Shown: positions 1 to 10,478 of the stretch, in pieces
Layout: each line of letters starts with the position of its first letter
Position numbering within the stretch: position 1 is the first letter of the stretch
Source: Cycas panzhihuaensis
Taxonomy: Eukaryota; Cycadophyta
Assembly: GCA_023213395.1 (NCBI GenBank)
Contig: CM041465.1
Coordinates: 108,445,741-108,509,740, forward strand
DNA length: 64,000 nt
Direction: 5' to 3'
Program-made: the position numbers and the translations under genes
Notes under the pieces: model-generated
Told to the model about the DNA's origin: nothing
Databases searched by the model: none
What the model saw: only the letters and a program-made list of their open reading frames with translations

Positions 1-312
1 TTATGTGTAAGTTGTTAAAACCACCAATGAAATGTAAGGCCATTTGGCCCATTAATAAGATTATATAGGAAAGTCTCTCTTTTGTCTATTTAAAGGCCAT
101 GAATCATAAAGAAAGATTGTCATGAAATCATTTTTTCTCTTAAGAGATTAGTACTCTGGTACTCTCTAGTTCTCTTTATGTCCATTTATGCTCTTTAGTA
201 TACTTCTATTCTATAATTAGTTCCAATTCATAGTAAAAATCTAATATTTTCCTACATATATTTCTATTGTTAATTATATATATGGGTAAGATTGATATAG
301 TCACATCCTAAG
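1..312 (+). mobile_element. possible 5' LTR fragment of a plus-strand element
   Basis: AT-rich sequence directly upstream of a PBS-like motif at 313-324. It contains a TATA-like stretch (ctatttaaagg near 88-98). That layout fits the right part of a 5' LTR, but no second LTR copy lies in the window and the left edge is cut, so neither its ends nor its identity can be confirmed. It could equally be ordinary AT-rich intergenic DNA. Confidence 0.25.
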
Positions 313-324
313 TGGTATTAAAGC
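313..324 (+). other. PBS-like site (initiator tRNA-Met complement, degenerate)
   Basis: The sequence TGGTATTAAAGC differs from the plant tRNA-iMet complement TGGTATCAGAGC at two positions, one C-to-T and one G-to-A. The identical degenerate form serves as the PBS of copia-2 (49181-49192, minus strand). Here it lies on the plus strand. Confidence 0.35.
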
Positions 325-1673
325 TAGGTTTTAAATCTAACAAAAGAAATAAACTCAAAGAAAGTCAAAGGAGAAGGGAAATTTTTACCCTTAGTACAAT
401 TCCATTTCATTCTATGTTTTATTCATTTGTATTGAAAGTCTATCAATCTACAAGTGGGTAATAAAGTCCCACCATTCCCATACTTTTTCTTAATGGCTAG
501 GTAGAAACCCTATGCTATGGATCTTTAAACATCACAGGGATCTATCATTTTAAGCTAAGTGTATGTGGCCATAAACCCATGTGTAAAGCAAAGTAGTATA
601 ACTATGCTTATGAAAGTTTCAAACATAACAGAAGTATGAAAGTAAGACACAATGTACTATAGGGTATATTAAAGGACCCCTTTAGGCTTCTCCCTTGTAA
701 TCTAGAATAGGAAATCTATTAATTGCTTATCCTTATATGGTACATGAGTTAGTAGTTAGTGCCTAGAAACTATCTTTCATGAACACCCCTACATGGCTAT
801 TAACCTTATAGAGATGCATATTCCTCCATAGGTATTATCTTTCAATATTAGATCAAGTAATGATATCGATAAAGAAGTTTATTAAAAGGCCTATAGGGCC
901 AAATGATCCCCTATTAGTGTTTAGTAGGCTCATTTTATTTATCTCTAAAGCCTAAATTATCAAAGTATCTACTAAAACACATTATTGAGATTATTGTAAT
1001 TCCAAAAGTTGCACATAGATTGAACCTATAGTAGTAATTCCACCTAATGATACTAACATATAAGTACCTCAGTCTAGATCATAACAAGTAGTAATAAGCA
1101 CCGTAATCTAAATCTCAATGAGTAACAATATATTACCAATCTACAAAAACCATAACTTCAATTATTCTTATCCAAACCTTTAACCCAATTACTATCTCCT
1201 ATTTTTATTCCACTCTATTAAAAAATAAAAAAGAAAAAGAAAAAGAGTATGTGGGGCTACTTCAATGGATATTTCTCTATTTCTATTGAAATCTATACCA
1301 CAATAATTTTTACCTTATCAATTTGTACATCTTATTTTAATTGGCACATCACATAAATCAACTTATAGTAGATTAGTTTTAACTACTACTTTTAGTGAAA
1401 ATCACCTAAATAATGTTCATGGATTTTATAGTAATTTTTATTTTACTTAAATCATACCTATATTATTTCACTAGGTTTTGCACTCATTCCAATTTGCTAG
1501 GTGATTTTCTTACATATTTTTGGAGGATAATAGACTATAGACATCCTATTAGCAATCCCCCTTCCCCTCACCTCCTCCATCTCTTTCCTTTAAGTTACAA
1601 TCCCCACTTTTCTAAAGCCATTTTATCTACCTAGCCTTAATTTGGTAAATCCTCTTCTATCTTACTCATCCTA
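325..1673. other. AT-rich stretch without recognisable gene
   Basis: About 1.35 kb of AT-rich DNA left of the 3' LTR of gypsy-A. The only open frame of note (1413-1634, plus, 73 codons) has no recognisable motif and looks like chance. If 313-324 is a real PBS, this would be the decayed internal region of a plus-strand retroelement, but no gag or pol motif could be read. Confidence 0.4.
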
Positions 1674-2089
1674 TGATATGAATCCAGCTAATAATTTTCG
1701 TATCAATGGAAGCTAATAAGGGGAAAGAGAGTATAATAAATCTTTATTATTACTTTAATAGTTTATATTATATTAATAGTATAAGAAATAAATACTAGGA
1801 AGCTTATAGAAAATCAAAAGTTAAGATGTATATATGTATAATCTCATAAGAAAAGATTATAGTATGATAGATGTCTTTAAAAGTGACTTCTTTTTCTAGC
1901 ATCCTATTGGTGGACCATGTGGCCTTTTATCTTATTAGTGGAGATATGTAGCCCATGCATACAAATTAGTAATTGACTTTAACCTCCTCCACCTTAATAA
2001 TATGGTTAGATCATTAACATTGACCTTCTCCACCTTAACCATGTAGTTGGATACTTATATATCACTAAGCTTTGGGAGGTTACTTAATA
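1674..2089 (-). repeat. gypsy-A 3' LTR
   Basis: The first about 200 bp match 52025-52230, for example the shared segments atcaatggaagct, atctttattat and caaaagttaaga. It starts TGATATG on the plus strand. The other end, read on the minus strand, follows a purine-rich tract at 2090-2100, as a 3' LTR of a minus-strand element should. The terminal CA appears decayed to TA at 2088-2089. The inner boundary is inferred because the 5' copy is truncated by Tat-2. Confidence 0.6.
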
Positions 2090-2107
2090 AGTCCCTCTTC
2101 ATTATTA
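2090..2107 (-). other. gypsy-A polypurine tract and junction with copia-1
   Basis: Read on the minus strand this contains GAAGAGGGACT next to the inferred LTR start, which is what primes plus-strand DNA synthesis in LTR elements. The gypsy-A polyprotein stop resumes on the far side of copia-1, at 9294-9296, so copia-1 inserted between stop codon and PPT. No convincing TSD is visible (tatta versus actat). Confidence 0.4.
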
Positions 2108-2534
2108 TGAGAATATAGGCACATGTACAGCATTAACAAGATCTACAAATGCAAGTAATAATAGGAAATAACACTGCATAGGTACACATTATTTGACAGG
2201 TGGAAAACCCCTTCTGGGGAAGAAAAACCACCTCCTAAATCTAATTTATTAATAAAGAATAAACATCATGCTACAAAACCGCCATCACCTAAAACTAGCC
2301 TTTACATAGGCATTTGGACAGACCTCTTAGATTCTTAGAACCATCTCCATGAATCTAGGAGATGAATAAATACTAATGAGGTTTGTTGGAATGCAGTTCC
2401 ACATTTCAATGACCATTTATAAATTAATAAAATAAACCTAAGTTTAAAATATTATAATCACTTAAATTACATATTAGACATGTGACTAAATAATAACATA
2501 AAGAAACATAAAGTTTATATTATATCATCTAACA
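2108..2534 (-). repeat. copia-1 3' LTR (427 bp)
   Basis: Nearly identical to 8865-9291 and of the same length. It starts TG and ends CA. It adjoins the PPT at 2535-2543, which identifies it as the 3' LTR of a minus-strand element. It should carry the element's promoter and polyadenylation signals; I could not place either with confidence. Confidence 0.92.
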
Positions 2535-2543
2535 TCCCCCTTT
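2535..2543 (-). other. copia-1 polypurine tract
   Basis: Read on the minus strand it is AAAGGGGGA directly followed by the LTR start TGTTAGATG. This is the classical primer position for plus-strand synthesis. Copia-2 and copia-3 have a closely similar tract at the equivalent place. Confidence 0.8.
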
Positions 2544-2599
2544 AATATAAACTTTTATACTGAAGAGAAAAGAAGAGCTCCATCATGGTGATCCCCCTT

Positions 2600-4290
2600 T
2601 GATGGAGACTTCTTTTATTTGTAATAGATCTCTGAGGTTCAAGAATTTAACTTTAGTTAGAGACTTTGTAAGTATGCCAACAATCTATAAATATGTTGGA
2701 CAATAAGACAAAGAAATAAGATTATCAGTAACTAAATTGTGAATAAAATGTTGATGTAATTCAATATGCTTAGTCCTAGAATGAGAAACTGGATTTATAG
2801 CTATAACAATTTTACCTTGATTATCAACTTTAATTTCAATTGAAGAGTTTAGAGATAGACCAATTTCATTTAGTAAAGATTTTAGCCAAAGTGCTTCTTT
2901 ACTAGCTTCAACTAATGCTCGATATTTAACTTTAGTCATTGATAACGCTAGTGCCTGTATTTTCTTGCTACACTAAGTAATAGGTGAGGAATTTATAAAA
3001 AATACATAACCTGAAGTAGATTTACGATCATTTGAATGACTTGCCTAATCTGAATCAGTATAATCTGTTAAAGATAAAGGTTTGCTGTAAAACTTATAAG
3101 TTAGTCCATAAAAGACAGTATGCTTTAGATAACGTAACATACATTTAGCGGCTTTCCAATGAGATTCATGTGGTTGTTGCATATAACAGGAACATAAAGC
3201 AATAGCATAAGAAATGTCAGGGCAGGTGTGAGTTAGATAAATAAGGCTACCAATCAGTTGTCTGTATAGAGTTGAATCATATAATAGAGTTGAACAATTA
3301 GTAGATAGTTTAACTCCTGATTATAAGGGATTGGTTACGAGTTTAGCATTTTCCATGTTAAATCGTTGAATTAAGTCTAGAATATACTTAGGTTGAGATA
3401 TTATTATATTTGAATGATTTTGATAAATTTGTAAACTAAGAAAGTAATGTAATAGACCTAAATCAACCATTTCAAATTTATTCATTAAAGTAGATTTTAG
3501 ATGATGAATATTATAAATTGATGATCTAGTAATGATAATGTCATCAACATAGAGGATTAGAATAGTAAGATTTTTATTTTCACGTTTAAAATAAAGATTT
3601 GGATCACTAATACATCTGGTGTATCCAATGTGAATTAAATAATCATCGACTTTGGTATACCAAGCTTGAGGAGCTTGTTTTAAACCATAAATGGATTTTT
3701 CAAGTTTGCAAACTAAATTAGGATTTTCAATAAATCAAGGTGGCTGTGACATATAGATCTCTTCTTTGAGATCACCATTCAAGAAAGCACTCTTAACATC
3801 TATTTGGTGGATTTCCCAACCAAACTTGGTTACAGGAGAAATAATTATCTTGATTGTATTCATCTTTGTAATAAGAGCAAAGGTTTCGTTATAATCAATG
3901 CCATCTATTTAAGAAAATCCTTTGGCAACAAGGTGAGCTTTATATTTTTCCACTGTGCTTGTTGAGTTATATTTAGTCCTATAGACCCATTTAGAGTCGA
4001 TGATATTTTTCCTAGGTGGGAGAGTAACTAGATCCCAGGTTGAATTTTTAATTAAGGCATCAAATTCAGTTTGCATAGTATCCTACCATACAGGATTGTT
4101 GCTAGCTTGTTTAAATGTTTTGGGATCATTGTTATCCATTATTTTTGCTATTAAGGTAAAATTTGCATGTAGTTTTTGCACACGTGTGCTATGGAATTGG
4201 TAGGATTACCTACATTAGATCTAGCATTAGCAAGTATTTTTGTTACCCAAATAGATTACTTGTAAGTAATTGTATCTGAAGATGCAGGTT
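2600..4290 (-). pseudogene. copia-1 reverse transcriptase and RNase H, decayed
   Basis: The minus-strand pol tail copies RNA to DNA and removes the RNA strand. The C-terminal RNase H is readable at 2685-2939: residues KYRALVEASKEALWL, VDNQG and SRTKHIELHQHFI match the copia RNase H core. The RT active-site box YVDD is intact at 3540-3551 within LYVDDIIIT. Stop codons and frame shifts break everything between. Relative to copia-2, whose homologous part is split by insertions, this copy is contiguous and served as the ruler for reassembling copia-2. Confidence 0.85.
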
Positions 4291-5490
4291 GATTTGATGA
4301 ACTAACCTAAAGGGAAGGATCTGTTTCAATGGGTTCAGATAGAGTCTAATTTTGGACTTGAGTTGATAAAGATTCTATAACTTCTGAATCAGCTTATTTA
4401 TCAACCAAACAAGTGTTGGTTAACAAATTTTCAACAAGAAGTTCTACATAAGTAGATATTGAAGAAGATCCTTCTTCATCAAATATTACATTATGCAAAA
4501 TAGAAATGTGATATGTGACTGGATCTAAGAGTCTATAAGCTTTACTCTCTTCGCTGTATCTAATGAAGATGTATTTTTGACTTTTTTGTCTAATTTTTTA
4601 CATTTTTCGTGAGGGATGTGTCCCCATGCAATACTGCCAAAGATTCGTAAATGATTGACATATGGTTTTCTTCCAGACCATTTTTGTTTTGGAGTAACGT
4701 TTTGTAAACATTTACTAGGTAAACTATTTAATAAATAATTAGAGCAGTTAATTGCTTCTACCTATAATTTTAAATCTAGATTCTTTGCATGTAATATGTA
4801 ACAAGTCATTTCAATAAGACTATGGTTTTTGCATTCAGCAACACCATTTTGTTGAGGTGTGTAAGCAACAGAATGTTGGAACCGAATTTGGTGTGATTTA
4901 TAGAAAGAAGTAAATTTTCTACTTAAATATTCCTTAGTATTATCAGATTGAAATATTTTGATTCTTGAATTTGATTGATTTTTAACTAATGTTTTATATT
5001 CAATGAAAATGTCAAATACTTGACTACGTGTTTTGAGCATATAAACCTAACATTTTCTTGAATAATCATTTATGAATGTAATAAATTAATGAGAACCTAA
5101 ATATAATGTTACATGAAAGGGTCCACATATGTCAGAGTAGATAAGTTCAAGTGGAGTAGTTGCTTTGTATTGAGTTTTATTTGGAAATGGATCCATGTAT
5201 TGTTTACCTATTACACAAGCTTCACAAACACCATAAACAGTATTTAAGGGTGGTAGTCCATGAACCATTTTATGCTTCTTTAAATATTACAGTTTGCTAT
5301 AACTTATATGGCTAAATTTTGCATGCCAAAGTTTGCTGACTGAGTCAGATTTGGTAATAAAGGCACTAAAAGATTTTGTTTTCTTATTTTGAAGACTGGT
5401 TAGACTATATAGACCTATGTTATGATCAACAGGTCCTAAGGCAATATGTCTAAATTTGTTTGATGCTTCCTTTATGATAAATTTATTTTT
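4291..5490 (-). pseudogene. copia-1 integrase, decayed
   Basis: The integrase core is readable in two open stretches. 5086-5268 contains VCEACVIGKQ and LIYSDICGP, which hold the zinc-binding cysteines and the first catalytic Asp. 4762-5040 contains FQSDNTKEY (second Asp) and PQQNGVAECKN (catalytic Glu). All three DDE residues are therefore still visible although stop codons separate the pieces. The downstream hinge toward RT (4291-4760) keeps recognisable spacing but is riddled with stops. Confidence 0.82.
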
Positions 5491-5786
5491 CTAGAATTTG
5501 ATGACAAGGTCTTTCTGACAGATTTGATAGACTGAGAGTAGCTTTAGCAACAAACCAGGAACGTAAAAGACATCCTTGATTGAACCATCTTTTAAGATAA
5601 TGTCACCTGATCCTTTGACTTTAAGTTGATTACCACTTCTGAAAGAAATCTCTTCTTCAGAGTTTGTTTCAGATTGATAAGTGGTTAAATTTTTCTGGTG
5701 TCCAGTCATGTGATGGGACGCATAAGAGTCAAGGATCCACTGTGGTGGTTGATTTGAAGGACCAACAAATGCAGAAGTTGTTGTTG
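5491..5786 (-). pseudogene. copia-1 retropepsin-type protease, active site lost
   Basis: This is the aspartic protease that would cut the Gag-Pol polyprotein. The frame contains WILD-SYA-SHHMTG; copia proteases have DSG where this copy has DSY (codons at 5722-5730), so the conserved active-site glycine is replaced. The following GSGDIIL and VFYVPGLLLKLLSV segments are typical of copia proteases and of the step into the pre-integrase domain. It is continuous with gag upstream. Confidence 0.85.
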
Positions 5787-6804
5787 CTAAAGAACGATTA
5801 TGAGATTGACAATTTTGGGTTCTTGATTGAGAATGGGATTGAGGTTTATTTTGTAATCCCTTGGAATCTTTCCATGCTTCTGAAGGTATTCTACTTCTAC
5901 ATACATCAATAGTGTGGCCTCTTTTATGACAATAGGTACAACTAGTGTTCTAAGAAGAAGTTGCATTCTTCCTATTAGAAAAGAATTGATTAGAAGTATT
6001 ATGGTGTTTAGTTGGACTAGAATATTTAACATTATTTTGTAAATTAGACAGTGAACCTCTATGAGTTTTTTGAAATTTTAGATTATTATGAAAATTATTA
6101 TTCTATTATTTATTTTTAAATTATGGCTTAGTTTTAAAAAATAAAGCTTATGAAGGATCTTTTAATGCACCTGTTTGAATTAGCATTGTCTGATGTTCAA
6201 TCAACTGGTTTGTCAACTGATTGAATGTTATAGGTGGGTTGCCAGCTTGTTATCTAGCAGTTTTAAAGAGATTAAAGTATATTGGTAGTTTGTTTACTGC
6301 AAGACCTATGAGTGTGTCGTCATCTCTAACATGCGTAGTTATTTTTTCAACATCACCTTCTTTGGTTTTAGATTTTACACAGTTATTTAGATCTTTATTA
6401 ATTGATTGAATTTTAGTTAAAAAATCCTCAATATTAGAATAGTCGTTAAAAGTTAGATTATACAGTTGTTGTTCTAGGATAGCCACTTGATGTGTATCAA
6501 CCTTGTCATATTTTTCTTGCAAGGTTTTCTAGACAGTGGCTAAGTCATCTCTTTTAGAAAACTGCCGACTGATTTCTAGTGAGAGTGAGTTTAATATGGT
6601 GTGTAAGGTGGCATCTAAGTTCATCAGATATACCATAATATTCTCAATAGCATCTGCTTTTGGTTTTTGAAATTCACATGTCACATATCGCCATATCTTT
6701 TGCTGTTTGAGCTGATGGGATATGTGATTCCTCCAGTTGGCATAGTTTGAACCGATTAATAGTGGAATTGGAATGCAGGTGACTGTCCTTGGCATTAATG
6801 CCAT
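5787..6804 (-). pseudogene. copia-1 Gag (capsid and zinc knuckle), decayed
   Basis: The start Met is taken at 6804 because copia-2 has the matching start at 47380 (MALMPRT versus MVLMLEM) and the following NYANWR motif is the usual Gag N-terminus. 6529-6804 and 6250-6522 hold the capsid helices, including LEQQLYNLTF and IEDFLTKIQ. The nucleocapsid zinc knuckle CX2CX4HX4C is intact at 5899-5940 (C-TY-C-HKRG-H-TIDV-C), but in a different frame from the largest open stretch there. Stops interrupt the rest. Confidence 0.85.
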
Positions 6805-7519
6805 ATTGAGAGTGTTGAGGTTTGATTGTAGATTGAAGAGTTATGAAGGTGATTGGAAAAATAATCACTTAGTAAAAAATACTAATCATGTTAACAGATA
6901 TAATTCAAGAAGGCATTCTAGTATACATTAGTTGTATTTAAGAAAAAAATCATGTGTTTATAAACAGATTGAATAAACAAACAACTTCTTAAAAAACAGT
7001 CCCTTTTTAATAAACAGTTCTGTTAGAGAAATAGTCCCCCTTTGATAAATAGTCCCCATTTGATAAACAAATTAGTTGCCCTTAAACTAATGAAAAGTCC
7101 CTAGTTGATTAAAACAAAAAAAAATAATTAGTCCCTCTTAAAGAGTTAATCCCCTTTAATCTTACAAATGAACAGTCCCTTTCAAAATAAAGAATCCCCC
7201 TTAATTTGAAAAATAATCAGTTCCCCTTAAAAATAAGTATTCACTTAAGAAGGTTTAAGTTCCAAGAATATTAATAAAGTATGAAATTAAAGCAATGAAT
7301 TATCTCTTGAAATTGATTTTGTTAAGTGCTTTAGGATGATAATAATGTTAAAGATGTAAAACTAGTATATAAAGATGTATTTTGCCAAAAAAAAAATAAA
7401 AAAAATTATATATACACTATCTAAAAAACTTTATAGTAAGGAGGAGTTAAAGGGGAGGAGATTTTGTTTATATATTAATTATAATAGATAAATTAATCTT
7501 TAACAATAAAGTATGAAGG

Positions 7520-7875
7520 GGGTTTTGATTAAATTTTATAAATCAAAATGTAATAAGTAAGGGGGGGTATTTGATTATATCGAATATAATAAGGGAAGGA
7601 GGGGCATTGATTAAATTAAAATCAAAACATGATAGAAAGGGGGGTATTTGATTTAATCTAAATCAAAGCGCAATAAAGAGGGGGGGGGGGGTTTATTTAA
7701 TTTAAATCAAAGTGTAATAAAGAGGGGGGGTGTTTGATTTAATTTAAATCAAAGTGTAATAAAGAGGGGAGGTTTTGATTTAATTTAAATCAAAGTGTAA
7801 TAAAGAGGGGGGGTGTTTGATTTAATTTAAATCAAAGTGTAATAAAAAGGGGGGTTTAAATTTATTTAAATCAAA
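7520..7875. repeat. 42-bp tandem repeat of G-run plus palindrome
   Basis: A minisatellite with a period of about 41-44 bp. The marker aaatcaaag recurs at 7660, 7704, 7746, 7787 and 7829, each followed by taataaagag and a run of 5 to 13 G. Each unit also holds a near-palindrome (tttgattt...aaatcaaa). Outer units are more diverged than inner ones, as expected of slippage or unequal exchange. Confidence 0.85.
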
Positions 7876-8019
7876 ATTAAAAAAGAAAAAAGAAAAAAAA
7901 ATCTAAACCTAAATCACGGACGGACCCAACGGAATTGAAAATTTTAGAAAACAAAATCAAAAAAGAAAATCTTTTGGGGTCTGAGGGGGGTAAGGGTTAT
8001 TCAAAACCCTACTTAGTAA

Positions 8020-8850
8020 ATGGCGGCAGCTGTGTTGTTGCAGTTCTTTGATGGCGTCGATGAGGATATTGCGGGCTGGGGTTTTAAGGCTTCAACAATA
8101 ATAGTGATGGCAATCTAGATGGCGTCCTCGCAGGTTCCTTTTAGGTCTGGATCTTTGGCAGCACTTCAAAGTCTTCTTCAGGCAAGCAATCTCAAGATAC
8201 CAGACTCCTCATTGCATCTGGTAGTAGTGTTACATCCGTCTATCTATTCACTACTTAATTCAATGACACCCTCAAAGCAGATGGCTAGGGGAAAAGGAAG
8301 TCAGCTCGAATAAGACTCAATCTGTGATGGCTATGGTGGCCTCCGCATGCAAGGAAGGAGCCCTAGTTGGGAGGACGGTCAGTTATCCAAACAAGACCAA
8401 AGATGGGATAAAATTGCCCTTTCTTTTCTTATATCTAGAAGACATTGAACAGATTTGAAGCCCAAAGAATTTTGAGAACTTTTTGGAGGGTCTTTGAAGG
8501 AGCAAGTCACAAATTCTACGAGAAAGGTTCCATTTGTTTTGGTTCAAAATAATGATAAAAAGAATCTTTGGTATGCACAGATTAGGTTGGATGAGTAAAA
8601 GCATCTATTGCCTCTTACAACTATTTATCATCACTTGCATCCAGTCCATACATGTCCATATTCTCTTTTCCAAGCCATTTTTGGTTGCGCATATCCAGTC
8701 GGCCTTTTAGATGAAGAAAAGATCCTACCACGAGAGATGGAATGGATGATGAGTTTGATTGGCCAAATTTAGGATTGTGTGTCATTTGCCTTTCTGGAGA
8801 ATGAAGATACCCTCTTATCCCTTGTGGGTATTTAGTCTGCTATTTAAGAT
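8020..8850 (+). pseudogene. possible antisense-oriented coding relic in the copia-1 leader
   Basis: From an ATG at 8020 one plus-strand frame runs for about 275 codons with only a handful of stops, several of which look like Gln-to-stop C-to-T changes. Readable stretches include FFDGVDEDIAGWG, a Ser/Leu-rich part at 8119-8313, and DEEKILPREMEWMM near the end. I recognise no family. It may be a captured host gene fragment opposite to the element's sense strand, or only a less AT-rich stretch with few stops by chance. Confidence 0.25.
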
Positions 8851-8862
8851 GCTCTAATACCA
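8851..8862 (-). other. copia-1 primer-binding site (tRNA-iMet)
   Basis: The minus strand reads TGGTATTAGAGC, one C-to-T change from the plant initiator tRNA-Met complement, two bases from the 5' LTR end. This fixes the element's orientation as minus. Confidence 0.88.
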
Positions 8863-8864
8863 TG

Positions 8865-9291
8865 TGAGAATATAGGCACATGTACAACGTTAACAGGATC
8901 TACAAATACAAGTAATAATAGGAAATAACACTGCATAGGTACACATTATTTGACAGGTGAAAAACCCCTTTTGGGGAAGAAAAACCACCTTCTAAATATA
9001 ATTTATTAATAAAGAATAAACATCATGCTACAAAACCACCATCACCCAAAACCAGCCTTTACACAAGCATTTGGACAGACCTCCTAAATTCTTGGAACCA
9101 TCTCCATGAATCTAGGAAATGAATAAATACTAAGGAGGTTCGTTGGAATGCAGTTTCACATTTCAACGACCATCCACAAATTAATAAAATAAACCTAAGT
9201 TTAAAACATTATAATCACTTAAATTACATATTAGACATGTGACTAAATAATAACATAAAGAAACATAAAGTTTACATTATATCATCTAACA
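8865..9291 (-). repeat. copia-1 5' LTR (427 bp)
   Basis: Equal in length to the copy at 2108-2534 with only scattered, mostly transitional differences, so the insertion is younger than its gypsy-A host. It adjoins the PBS on its left side. Confidence 0.92.
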
Positions 9292-9296
9292 ACTAT

Positions 9297-10438
9297 GATG
9301 TTGAGTTCTCAAAGTGCTTAAGGTATGGATGTTGCTTGATAAATTCTGTTGATTCCCACATTGCTTTATCAAGTTTAGAATTGTTCCACTACACTAAATA
9401 CTTAGAAATATTTCTATTCTAGAGATAATATTAATGAGTGCTTAAAATATACATAGAGGGAACTATAAGGATTTCTTCTTCTTACAAGGTAGGGAGGGTT
9501 GTTTGGGGGTTGATATACTTTTTTAGATATTTTTAAAGTAGGATATATGAAAAACATTATGGATCTTGGTATAAAGTGGAAAATCAAGGGCATAAGCTAT
9601 TGTGGTAATTTGTTGGACAATTTTATAAGGGCATAATAGTGAGGATTAAGCTTATAGGATTTATTATTATAGAGGGATTATTCTTGTAAGTTTAGAGGTG
9701 ATGCAAGAACAAATCAACCACATTAAAAGATCAATCAAACAGGTGACAATCTACTAAATGATTCATATAATTTTATGCAAATGCCAAGTTTTTCTTAAGG
9801 GTATAAAAGATTTGGTTCATATCTTATAGTTTTTATTGCACCCCAACAATGTAAAGATTAGTAGCTAAGGTATGATGGCATGGTGGGGGGTAATTATAAA
9901 AGGCCATAAATAGGGTCATTATAATAGTAGCTTGATAAGAGAAATTGTACCAATATTCTACTAATTATAGATAAGAAGTCCATTATCTTTAGTATTCTAA
10001 GGCAAAACAATATAGGTATGTTTCTAAGGTTTTATTAAGAACTTCAAATTGATCATCTATTTGAGGGTGATAGGACAAGCTCATGTTGAAGGAAGTCCTA
10101 GATTCTTAAAAGAGTTCTTACTAAAATGTGTTTGTGAATTTAGGATCTTTATTTGATACAATTATAGATGGAAAATCATAAAGGCAAAATATGGATTAGA
10201 TGTAGAGGTCAACCAAATGGGGGTTTTTGTAAGTAGTGTAGATGGGTATAAAATGAGCATACTTGATTAAGTGATTTATGATGACCAAAATAGGATCATA
10301 CCTAGTTGATAATGAGAGCTCCATAATAAAAACCATGGCGATATACTGCCATTTACCTTGAGGATTTTTAGGGGTTGAAGTAGGCTTGTCTAGGCCTTAG
10401 TATCCACCTTATTACATTATTATGTATTACATACATAC

Positions 10439-10450
<12 letters not shown>
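9297..10450 (-). pseudogene. gypsy-A integrase and chromodomain-like tail, decayed
   Basis: Minus-strand Ty3/gypsy integrase. Near 10040-10110 the frame reads SFNMSLSYHPQ followed by FEVLNKTLETY, the canonical region around the catalytic Glu. Upstream near 10220-10390 are pieces resembling WQYIAMVFI and YDPILVIINHLIKYAHF from the catalytic core. At 9297-9440 YLVWNNSKLDKAMWE resembles the chromodomain end of chromoviruses. The polyprotein stops at 9294-9296. Many stops break it. Confidence 0.75.

Positions 10451-10470
<20 letters not shown>
10446..10470. repeat. (GT)n microsatellite
   Basis: About 12 uninterrupted GT units flanked by degenerate AT/GT dinucleotides (10425-10480). It sits in the integrase region of gypsy-A and probably arose by slippage after the element died. 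Confidence 0.95.

Positions 10471-10478
<8 letters not shown>

Larger units (their letters stand above)
6805..8850 (-). other. copia-1 long untranslated leader
   Basis: About 2 kb separates the gag start from the PBS, long for a copia element. It holds a run of short agtcccc-like repeats (about 6995-7240), a G-run/palindrome tandem repeat (about 7520-7875) and, at 8020-8850, plus-strand sequence of different composition with a sparse-stop frame. No gag-like sense coding is visible. Copia-2 and copia-3 also have about 2-kb leaders, so length may be a family trait. Confidence 0.6.
2108..9291 (-). mobile_element. copia-1: complete but decayed Ty1/copia retrotransposon
   Basis: A 7184-bp minus-strand element bounded by two 427-bp LTRs (2108-2534 and 8865-9291), both TGAGAAT...TCTAACA on the plus strand. 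The internal order on the minus strand is PBS, a 2-kb leader, gag, protease, integrase, RT, RNase H and PPT, the order that defines copia elements. Coding parts carry many stops, and the protease site reads DSY instead of DSG, so it cannot move by itself. It lies inside the 3' end of gypsy-A. Confidence 0.93.

Noticed and set aside
1413-1634. 73-codon plus-strand frame with a hydrophobic start
   Set aside because: No motif, no start context and surrounded by AT-rich non-coding DNA.
7520-7875. CRISPR-like array
   Set aside because: Units are contiguous tandem repeats without unique spacers, in a eukaryotic retrotransposon; it is a minisatellite.
2103-9296. TSD for copia-1
   Set aside because: Flanking 5-mers tatta and actat do not match convincingly, although both LTR ends are clear.
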